The notes under the pieces were generated by a model, which was not told the origin of the DNA, did not search any database, and saw nothing but the letters and a program-made list of their open reading frames with translations. Of a stretch of 19,897 nucleotides of DNA, positions 6,727 to 13,152 are shown piece by piece (position 1 is the first letter of the stretch; every line of letters begins with the position of its first letter). The stretch is from contig DATBIK010000034.1 in NCBI GenBank assembly GCA_036556985.1, forward strand, positions 1 through 19,897, in the 5' to 3' direction. Source of the stretch: JAPSGM01 sp036556985 (GTDB lineage: Bacteria; Chloroflexota; Limnocylindria; QHBO01). The translations under genes and the position numbers were made by a program.

Positions 6727-7329
6727 ATGCTTGCGCCGCCAAGGAGCGTGATACTCAGGCCGACTCCCGGCCCCTGCCGCGTCATCCTGCTCGGGATGAT
6801 GGGCAGCGGCAAGACGACGCTCGGGACCCGCCTGGCGGAGCGCACCGGTTGGCCCTACCACGACAACGATGCGCTCGTGGCCCGCGCCACCGGCCGGACG
6901 GCGCGCGACCTCGCGCTGGAGAGCACGCAGGCACTCCGCGACGCGGAGGCGGCTTCGCTGCGCCTCGCGATGCGGGAGCCGGAGCCGGCGATCGTGGCGG
7001 CCGCGGCCGGCGTCGTGCTCGACCCGGCCCTCCGGAGCGAGCTGCGCCAGGCTGGCATCGTGGTCTGGCTTCACGCCCCGCCGGATGTCCTCGCGGAGCG
7101 CGCGGAACGCGGCCCGCACCGGCCGTGGCTGGAGGGCGACGCCGCCGCCTGGATCGCGGCGACGTCGGTCGAGCGAGAGCCGCTCTACGCCGAGGTTGCC
7201 GACCTTGAGGTCGACACCGATGCAGAGCCACCGGACCGCGCGGTCGACCGCCTCGTGGCAGCGCTCGAGGGCCGTGGCTGCGCGCGCTGGCTCGGCACGC
7301 GAGCCGTCGCTGCGGAGGCACCGTCCTGA
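6727..7329 (+). CDS. Shikimate-kinase-like P-loop kinase (AroK superfamily, atypical)
   Basis: A 200-residue protein with the shikimate kinase layout. Walker A is GMMGSGKT at 23-30, followed by WPYHDNDAL, where Asp46 and Asp48 match the DxD motif; an arginine at 71 matches the substrate-binding Arg. HRPWL at 131-135 matches the lid arginine region, and ER.PLYAEVADLEVDT at 149-164 closely follows the C-terminal AroK pattern. The striking departure is AAAAG at 91-95, where AroK has the GGG motif that cradles shikimate. It may therefore phosphorylate something else (compare gluconate kinases) or be a low-activity paralogue. No other aro gene is nearby. The ATG at 6727 has no Shine-Dalgarno and no TAnnnT box, so the start is less certain; a GTG at 6748 is an alternative. 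Confidence 0.82.
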   Translation: MLAPPRSVILRPTPGPCRVILLGMMGSGKTTLGTRLAERTGWPYHDNDALVARATGRTARDLALESTQALRDAEAASLRLAMREPEPAIVAAAAGVVLDPALRSELRQAGIVVWLHAPPDVLAERAERGPHRPWLEGDAAAWIAATSVEREPLYAEVADLEVDTDAEPPDRAVDRLVAALEGRGCARWLGTRAVAAEAPS

Positions 7330-7332
7330 GCT

Positions 7333-7350
7333 GGTCCGTCGAGCCGGACC
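7333..7350 (+). terminator. Weak hairpin after the kinase gene
   Basis: GGTCCG (7333-7338) and CGGACC (7345-7350) form a 6-bp stem with a 6-nt loop four bases after the TGA at 7327-7329. There is no T tract. It may be a modest terminator separating the kinase from the next gene, which has its own -10 box. Confidence 0.3.
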
Positions 7351-7372
7351 GGCCGCGGGCGTCTGTGTGGGG

Positions 7373-7378
7373 TACCGT
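7373..7378 (+). promoter_or_regulatory. Putative -10 box (TACCGT) for the 126-residue protein gene
   Basis: TACCGT is followed by six bases and an ATG at 7385, which opens a six-codon reading frame rather than the main gene (ATG 7398). The predicted transcript start is at or beside 7385, giving a leaderless upstream ORF or a 5' leader of about 13 nt. Confidence 0.4.
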
Positions 7379-7384
7379 ACCGGC

Positions 7385-7405
7385 ATGCGGGTGATGCATG
7401 GCTGA
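7385..7405 (+). other. Possible leaderless six-codon upstream ORF (MRVMHG)
   Basis: ATG at 7385 reads six codons to a TGA at 7403-7405 and overlaps the start codon (7398) of the following gene in another frame. It begins six bases after a TACCGT -10 box, where a leaderless transcript would start. Ribosomes finishing this frame would be placed on the downstream start. This is inference from position only. Confidence 0.25.
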
Positions 7406-7778
7406 CCCGGACGACACCATCGAGGAGACCGCGCCGGAGGGCGCGTGGCCGAGCGGCATGCCCTACACCGTCCACTTCCCGGACGGCGAGGGCTACATCG
7501 GCGCCGACCTCGAGCATCCCGCGCCACTGCCGCGCGTGGGCGACCTCGTCGAGTACCTCGACGAGACGGGCGCCACCCGTCGCTTCCGCGTCCACGAGGT
7601 CGTCCACACGCTCCAGTCCTCTGCGGCACATCGGCCGCGCGTCGAGGACGAGGGCGCCTCGCCCGACTCGATCGCCCGGGTGGACGGCGAGCCGCCCGAG
7701 CGCCCCGGTGAGAGCGGCGTACTGCGGGCCGGGCTGCCGAAGGTGATTCTCGAGCCCGCCGAGGAGGAGGCCCGCTAG
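7398..7778 (+). CDS. Small acidic protein of unknown function (126 aa)
   Basis: I do not recognise this family. It is a soluble, acidic protein with no signal peptide or membrane helix. Residues 1-20 are acidic and probably disordered. Residues 21-75 alternate hydrophobic and charged residues (GMPYTVHFPDGEGYIG, VGDLVEYLDETGATRRFRVHEVVHTLQ) like a small beta-barrel, such as an SH3- or S1-like fold. An acidic, proline-rich linker (about 78-106) precedes a short LRAGLPKVILEP strand near the C-terminus. The frame carries an in-frame TGA just upstream (7392-7394), so ATG 7398 is the earliest possible ATG. It ends in a CTAG overlap with the convergent gene at 7775-7993. Confidence 0.72.
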   Translation: MADPDDTIEETAPEGAWPSGMPYTVHFPDGEGYIGADLEHPAPLPRVGDLVEYLDETGATRRFRVHEVVHTLQSSAAHRPRVEDEGASPDSIARVDGEPPERPGESGVLRAGLPKVILEPAEEEAR

Positions 7779-7993
7779 CGGTCCGGCGAGACCTCGGCTT
7801 CGCGATGGCCCGTCGGCCACTCGTCACGACGCCCCTGGACCCGGTCGTCTTCGTTGCCCTCGCCGCTCGAGCGGCTGTCATGCGCGGCCACGCGCTCGTC
7901 GTCCTCGGAGACCCCGCCGGGGATCGTCTCCTCGGCCATCTCCGGCCGGTTGCCGATGTGCGCGCCGCCGTCGCGGCGATCCTGGTCTGCCAT
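7775..7993 (-). CDS. Small highly charged protein of unknown function (72 aa)
   Basis: A 72-residue protein with very high Asp, Glu, Arg and Gly content and almost no hydrophobic core (MADQDRRDGGAHIGNRPEMA at the N-terminus), so probably intrinsically disordered. The start at 7993 is well supported by an AGGAGG Shine-Dalgarno seven bases upstream; a longer frame to 8221 is antisense to the GH13 gene. It converges on the 126-residue gene, the two TAG stops sharing the palindrome CTAG, and diverges from the GH13 gene with 89 bases between them. Charged, disordered small proteins of this kind can be stress or desiccation proteins; that is a guess from composition. Confidence 0.6.
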   Translation of the reverse strand: MADQDRRDGGAHIGNRPEMAEETIPGGVSEDDERVAAHDSRSSGEGNEDDRVQGRRDEWPTGHREAEVSPDR

Positions 7994-8082
7994 GCTGGTG
8001 CCTCCTGGTCGTGCGTGGAACAGCCGTCTGACTGCAGCATCGGTGCCGGCCATGGCGTGGGCCTTGCAGCCCCTCCTCGAGC

Positions 8083-9687
8083 ATGAAGGAACATCGCTGG
8101 TGGCAGGACGGCATCGTCTACGAGGTCTACGTCCGGAGCTTCGCCGATGCCGACGGCGACGGGATCGGTGACCTGGCCGGCCTGCGCTCCCGGCTGGACT
8201 ATCTCGCCTGGTTGGGGACACATGCGGTCTGGATCACGCCGTTCTACCCGTCGCCGATGGTGGACAACGGGTATGACGTCGCCGATTACACCGACGTGGA
8301 TCCGCTGTTCGGTTCGCTCGACGACTTCGACGCCCTGGTCGCAGATGCCCACGCGCGCGGCCTGCGGGTCGTCTGCGACTTCGTGCCGAATCACACCTCC
8401 GACCGGCATCCGTGGTTCTCTGCGTCGCGCAGCTCGCGAGACGACCCGAAGCGCGACTGGTACCTGTGGCGCGACCCGGCGCCGGACGGGGGGCCGCCCA
8501 CGAACTGGATCAGCGAGTTCGGCGGCCCGGCGTGGACGCTGGACGAGAAGACGGGGCAGTACTACTACCACGCCTTCGCATCGGCCCAGCCCGACCTGAA
8601 CTGGCGAAACCGCCAGGTGCGCGATGCGATGTACGACGCGCTGCGCTTCTGGCTGGATCGCGGTGTGGACGGCTTCCGGGTCGACGTCATGTGGCACCTC
8701 GTCAAGGACGAGGTGTTCCGCGACAACCCGGCCAATCCCGACTACCGCGAGGGCGAGGGCTCGCCGTACCGCCGCCTCATCCCCGCCTACTCCGCCGACC
8801 AGCCGGAGGTGCACGAGGTCGTGGCCGAGATGCGCGCCGTGCTCGAGGAGTACGAGGACCGGGTCATGATCGGCGAGATCTACCTGCCGGTGGATCGGCT
8901 GGTCGACTACTACGGGCGCGACGGCGACGGCGCCCACCTGCCCTTCAACTTCCACCTCATCACCACGCCCTGGGACGCTCGCGAGATCGAGGTCGTCATC
9001 GACCGATACGAGGGCGTCCTGCCGGAGAACGCCTGGCCGAACTGGGTGCTCGGAAACCACGACCAGCCGCGGGTCGCGAGCCGGATCGGCGACGCGCAGG
9101 CGCGGGTTGCGGCGGTCCTGCTCCTCACGCTGCGGGGCACACCGACGCTCTACTACGGGGAGGAGCTCGGCCTTCGCAACGTTGAGATCCCGCCCGACCG
9201 CGTGACCGACGTGCGCGAGACCCAGCAGCCCGGCCGCGGCCAGGGGCGCGACCCGGAGCGCACGCCGATGCCATGGACCGGGACCCCGGGTGGCGGGTTC
9301 ACCACCGGCGAGCCGTGGCTGCCGCTCGGTGAGCACAACCTGGCACGCAGCGTGGCCGCCCAGCGGGACAACCCGGGGTCGATGCTCGCGCTCCACCGCC
9401 GCCTCATCGAGCTGCGGCGCCGGGAGACGGCACTGGCGGTGGGGACCTACCGACCCGTGCCGGCCCAGGGCGACGCGCTCGCCTACCGGCGCGCGGCCGA
9501 TGGTCGCGAGCTGCTCGTGGCGCTGAACCTCGGCGCGACGCCGCAGCGGCTGGCCCTGCCCGAGGACCTTGGCGCGCTGCGCGTCATCCTCTCGGCCACC
9601 GGCCAGGCCGAGGGCACGACGCACCGCGGCGAGGTCGCGCTGTCGGCGAACGAGGCGCTCGTCCTCGAGGCCGGCGCCGGCGCCTGA
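8083..9687 (+). CDS. GH13 alpha-glucosidase / oligo-1,6-glucosidase type hydrolase
   Basis: A 534-residue cytoplasmic (no signal peptide) retaining alpha-glucosidase acting on short alpha-glucans, isomalto-oligosaccharides or trehalose-type sugars. The (beta/alpha)8 barrel starts at WWQDGIVYEVYVRSF (6-20). The four GH13 regions are visible: DFVPNH at 99-104, DGFRVDV at 196-202 with nucleophile Asp201, IGEI at 263-266 with acid/base Glu265, and GNHD at 324-327 with transition-state Asp327. QPDLNW at 169-174 is typical of alpha-glucosidases rather than alpha-amylases. Val after the nucleophile is, in this family, associated with acceptance of alpha-1,6 links. A C-terminal beta-sandwich follows from about 450. 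Start: first Met giving the canonical N-terminus; no Shine-Dalgarno precedes it. The gene stands alone, with no sugar transporter adjacent. Confidence 0.93.
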   Translation: MKEHRWWQDGIVYEVYVRSFADADGDGIGDLAGLRSRLDYLAWLGTHAVWITPFYPSPMVDNGYDVADYTDVDPLFGSLDDFDALVADAHARGLRVVCDFVPNHTSDRHPWFSASRSSRDDPKRDWYLWRDPAPDGGPPTNWISEFGGPAWTLDEKTGQYYYHAFASAQPDLNWRNRQVRDAMYDALRFWLDRGVDGFRVDVMWHLVKDEVFRDNPANPDYREGEGSPYRRLIPAYSADQPEVHEVVAEMRAVLEEYEDRVMIGEIYLPVDRLVDYYGRDGDGAHLPFNFHLITTPWDAREIEVVIDRYEGVLPENAWPNWVLGNHDQPRVASRIGDAQARVAAVLLLTLRGTPTLYYGEELGLRNVEIPPDRVTDVRETQQPGRGQGRDPERTPMPWTGTPGGGFTTGEPWLPLGEHNLARSVAAQRDNPGSMLALHRRLIELRRRETALAVGTYRPVPAQGDALAYRRAADGRELLVALNLGATPQRLALPEDLGALRVILSATGQAEGTTHRGEVALSANEALVLEAGAGA

Positions 9688-9714
9688 ACCGAAACGGGGC
9701 CGATGGTGTAAATA
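9684..9714 (+). promoter_or_regulatory. Putative promoter of the two-permease ABC operon
   Basis: CTGAAC at 9684-9689 (three bases upstream of the end of the GH13 frame) and the AT-rich TGTAAATAAC at 9707-9716 lie 18-19 bases apart, as -35 and -10 elements. The latter is the only AT-rich run in this GC-rich gap. A transcript would start near 9720, about 55 bases before the annotated GTG. Confidence 0.4.
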
Positions 9715-9774
9715 ACTGTCGGACCCCCGCACGGGAGCGCGCTCATCGACCTGTCGCCGCTCGCCGCCTGGCGG

Positions 9775-12700
9775 GTGAGCCTGCATCGCATGCGGAACGA
9801 CTGGCCGATCGTGGCCGCCGCCTGGCTCATCACCCTCCTCGCGGCCACGCTCCTCGCTGCCGGGCCGATCTACTCCGATGCCGTTTCATTGGCCGGCCTT
9901 CGGCGCGTCCTCGTCGACGCCCCCGTGCGCGAGGCCAACATCGAGGCCACCGCGCTCGTGCCGCCGGGCGAGGTGGAGATCGCATCGGCCGAGGTCGAGC
10001 GCCTGATGGGCGAGGCGATGGGGTCGGTCGGGGGCAACATCCTGCGCAGCGCCGTGTCGGAGACCTACGCGCTGCCCGCCCAGCCCGACGAAGGCGTCCG
10101 CGACCTCGCAGTCCTGGGGTTCGCGGAGGGCCTGCCGGACCACGCCGATCTGCTGGAGGGCTCCTGGCCCGACGCGGCGGCGGACGGTGAGGCGATGCCG
10201 GTCGTCGCCAGCGCGCCGATCGCCGACGAGCTCGGCTGGAGCGTGGGAGACGAGATGACGCTCGTCAACCGCCGAGACGAACAGCGCACCGTCCGCGTCC
10301 GGCTGGTGGGCGTCTACGCGCTCCGCGACGCGACCGACCCGTTCTGGTGGGACGACGAGATGGTCGTCGACGGCTGGACCGAGAGCACCAGCTACCGCAC
10401 CTTCGGCCCGCTGTTCACGACCCCCGCAGGCCTGCTGGGCCGGGTCGTTGGCGACGAGGTGCGGGTCACCTGGCGAGCCTTCCCCTACTTCGACCGCATC
10501 GAGCTCGACCAGGTGTCTCGCCTGCGCTCCGGGGCTTCCCAGCTCCCCGAGCGCCTCTCGTTCGCGCTGGCGGGATCGTTCCCGAACGCCGAGACGACAC
10601 TTCACGAGATCCTCGCCGAGGCGCAGCGCTCGCTGCTCGTGACGCGCACGGGGGTGCTCCTGCTCATCGTCCAGCTCGCCATCCTGGCCGCGTACGCGAT
10701 CGTCCTCACCGCGGGCCTGCTCGCCGAGCACCGCCGCTCGGATACCGCCCTGCTCCGCTCGCGGGGAGCCGGCCCGGGCCAGGTCGCCGAGCTGGCGCTC
10801 AGCGAGGCCCTGGTCCTCGCCGCGCCGGCCGCGGCGCTGGCGCCCTTCCTCGCCGCCGCCGCTCTCGGGGCGTTCAACTTGGCGGGCCCCTTGGCGACCG
10901 CCGAGGTCGCGATCGTGCCGCAGCTGTCGACAACCGCCTTCGTCGTGGCCGGGGTCGCTGCCCTCGGGGCGGCGCTCCTCCTCGTGCTGCCGGCCTTCCT
11001 CGCCGCGCGCTCCATCGTCGATGAGGAGGGCAGGCGCTCCCGCTTCGAGACGCGGACGATCGGCCAGCGGCTCGGCCTGGACCTCGCGCTGCTGGCGGTG
11101 ACCCTCATCGGCTTTTGGCAGCTGCGCCTGTACGGGGCACCCCTCACCGAGTCGGTCCATGGGTCCCTCGGCCTCGATCCGCTCCTCGTCGCCGCCCCGG
11201 CGATCGGCCTCCTCGCCGGCGGCGTGCTCGCGCTGCGGTTGGTGCCGCTGCTGGCGGCTGGAGCCGAGGCTGTCACCCGGCGCGGCCGGCGCCTGGTCGG
11301 GGCGCTCGGCGCGCAGCAGGTCGCGCGACGGCCGTTGCGCTACACACGGGCCGCGCTGCTCCTCATGCTGGCGGTGTCGATGGGCGTGTTCGCCATCAGC
11401 TACGCCGATACCTGGAACACCTCCCAGCAGGACCAGGCTGCCTTCCAGGTCGGCGCCGACGTGCGGACGGTCTCGAACGGAGGAGGGGGCACGGTCCCGG
11501 CCTGGTCGCTCGACGCTGCGCTGGGGCAAATCGACGGTGTGGCCGCCACGATGCCGGTGAACCGCCAGTTCCTGCGCCTGCCGACCGGATCGATGCAGGG
11601 CACGCTGCTGGCCCTCGACGCGCCGGCACTCGGCGACGTCATGACCGTCCGCGACGACCTCGCCGCCACGCCGCTGACCGAGCTCGGCCAGCGCCTCGCC
11701 GAGCGCCGTCCCGAGCCCGGGCTGCTGCAGCTTGCTACCGCGCCACGCCGCGTCCTCGTCGAGGCGCGGCTCGCCGTCGACCGCATCGGCGTGTTCGTCT
11801 TCAACGAGGAGACGCAGGCGTTCGAGCTCGACGAGCGGCCGATCGAAGAGGTGGCGCGGGTGGCGGTCGGCGCTGACGTCGTCGTGAGGGACGCACGCGG
11901 CATCGTCGAGCGGTTCACCGCGGCCCCGGTCCCATTCGACCCCGACGGGCAGCGCCTTGTGATCGACCTCGTGCCTGGCACGCCGCGCACCGTGGCCGCG
12001 GTGGCGGAGATCGGTGGAGGCTTCAGCCCGCCGCTCGAGATCCTGTCGATCGACCTCGCCATCGCGCTGCCGGCGTCGAGCGTCATCGACGAGGGCCGCA
12101 TCGTGCTCGACGGACTGGCGACGAGCGCCTCCGCGGAGGGCGACGATTGGACGCCGGTGTTCCTCCCGTCGGGCGACGACTGGACGGCGCGCGTGCTGCG
12201 CAACCAGGGGCCAACCGCCGAGCCGCTCCCCGGCCAGCTCGACGGCTTCGCCTACATTCTTGGCGGGGCGGGCCCGGCCGCGGCGCTCGTCGGCCCGGAC
12301 CAGCCCGGGGCACGGCCGCCGGCCATCAGCTTCCTCCCACAATCGCTGGCCGAGCTGGCGGGCGCGGACCTGCCGGTCATCGCCAATGACGCGTTCCTGG
12401 AAGCCACGGCCAGCACGGTCGGCGACTCGGTCACGGCCCGGGTGGGTGGCCTCCTGCGCACCGTCGAGATCGTGGGCGGCGTCACCTCCTTCCCCACCGT
12501 CCCGGCAGGCGAGCCGCAGGCGGTTGCCGACCTCGCCACGGTGAGCCTGCTCGCCTTCGCCGGATCACAGACGACGGTCACGCCCCTCGAGTGGTGGATC
12601 GCGACCGAGCCCGGCACCGGCAGCGACGTTGCCGCCGCCCTCGAGTCCGGACCCTACGTGCGCGGGGCGGTGACGAGCCGGGACGATCGAGCGCGAGGGC

Positions 12701-13149
12701 TCAGCGCCGACCCCGTCGCGCTGGGAATCATCGGTGCGCTGTCGCTGGGTTTCGTGGTGGCGGGGCTGTTCGCCGTGATCGGCCTGGCGGTGAGCGCCGC
12801 GGTGAGTGCCCGGCAGCGCCGGACAGAGTTCGCGCTGCTCCGCGCGCTCGGCCTGTCGTCCGGCCAGCTGTCCGGCTGGCTCTGGCTCGAGAACGCCGGG
12901 ATCGTGGTCGTCAGCCTCGCGGCGGGCACCGGCCTCGGCCTCCTCATCGGCTGGGTGGTCCTGCCTTTCGTGACGGTGACCCAGGAAGCGGCCGCACCAT
13001 ACCCGCCGCCGCTCGTCGAGACGCCCTGGCTCGAGATCGGGCTGCTCGTGCTCGCCAGCACACTGGCGCTGGCGGTCACCGTGGTCGTGCTGGCCGGCGT
13101 GCTCCGCCGCATCGGCATCGGCTCCGTGCTGCGCATGGGCGAGGACTGA
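9775..13149 (+). CDS. ABC transporter permease, giant FtsX-domain protein (1124 aa)
   Basis: Membrane subunit of a LolCDE/MacB-superfamily ABC system. Hydropathy gives about ten helices: residues 11-31, an extracellular domain 32-288, an FtsX triplet at about 290-318, 339-367 and 386-412, two linking helices at 436-455 and 468-496, one at 528-547, a very large second extracellular domain of about 430 residues (548-978), and a second FtsX triplet at about 980-1012, 1040-1065 and 1085-1112. The coupling segment RQRRTEFALLRALG follows the third-last helix, as in FtsX. The second outer domain is about twice the size of that in the 845-residue permease here. GTG 9775 is the first conventional start, but the frame stays open back to 9712, with a GGGAG at 9733-9737 and family-like residues (LSPLAAWR) before it, so the real start may be upstream at an unusual codon. 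The next permease starts three bases after its stop. Confidence 0.9.
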   Translation: MSLHRMRNDWPIVAAAWLITLLAATLLAAGPIYSDAVSLAGLRRVLVDAPVREANIEATALVPPGEVEIASAEVERLMGEAMGSVGGNILRSAVSETYALPAQPDEGVRDLAVLGFAEGLPDHADLLEGSWPDAAADGEAMPVVASAPIADELGWSVGDEMTLVNRRDEQRTVRVRLVGVYALRDATDPFWWDDEMVVDGWTESTSYRTFGPLFTTPAGLLGRVVGDEVRVTWRAFPYFDRIELDQVSRLRSGASQLPERLSFALAGSFPNAETTLHEILAEAQRSLLVTRTGVLLLIVQLAILAAYAIVLTAGLLAEHRRSDTALLRSRGAGPGQVAELALSEALVLAAPAAALAPFLAAAALGAFNLAGPLATAEVAIVPQLSTTAFVVAGVAALGAALLLVLPAFLAARSIVDEEGRRSRFETRTIGQRLGLDLALLAVTLIGFWQLRLYGAPLTESVHGSLGLDPLLVAAPAIGLLAGGVLALRLVPLLAAGAEAVTRRGRRLVGALGAQQVARRPLRYTRAALLLMLAVSMGVFAISYADTWNTSQQDQAAFQVGADVRTVSNGGGGTVPAWSLDAALGQIDGVAATMPVNRQFLRLPTGSMQGTLLALDAPALGDVMTVRDDLAATPLTELGQRLAERRPEPGLLQLATAPRRVLVEARLAVDRIGVFVFNEETQAFELDERPIEEVARVAVGADVVVRDARGIVERFTAAPVPFDPDGQRLVIDLVPGTPRTVAAVAEIGGGFSPPLEILSIDLAIALPASSVIDEGRIVLDGLATSASAEGDDWTPVFLPSGDDWTARVLRNQGPTAEPLPGQLDGFAYILGGAGPAAALVGPDQPGARPPAISFLPQSLAELAGADLPVIANDAFLEATASTVGDSVTARVGGLLRTVEIVGGVTSFPTVPAGEPQAVADLATVSLLAFAGSQTTVTPLEWWIATEPGTGSDVAAALESGPYVRGAVTSRDDRARGLSADPVALGIIGALSLGFVVAGLFAVIGLAVSAAVSARQRRTEFALLRALGLSSGQLSGWLWLENAGIVVVSLAAGTGLGLLIGWVVLPFVTVTQEAAAPYPPPLVETPWLEIGLLVLASTLALAVTVVVLAGVLRRIGIGSVLRMGED

Positions 13150-13152
13150 CCG

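Noticed and set aside
6628..9786. 1052-residue open frame on the minus strand
   Set aside because: It lies opposite the kinase, the 126-residue gene and the GH13 gene, all with clear motifs; its translation is charge-rich and motif-free.
9886..12342. 818-residue open frame on the minus strand
   Set aside because: Antisense shadow of the 1124-residue permease, with an Arg/Glu/Gly-rich composition and no domain signal.
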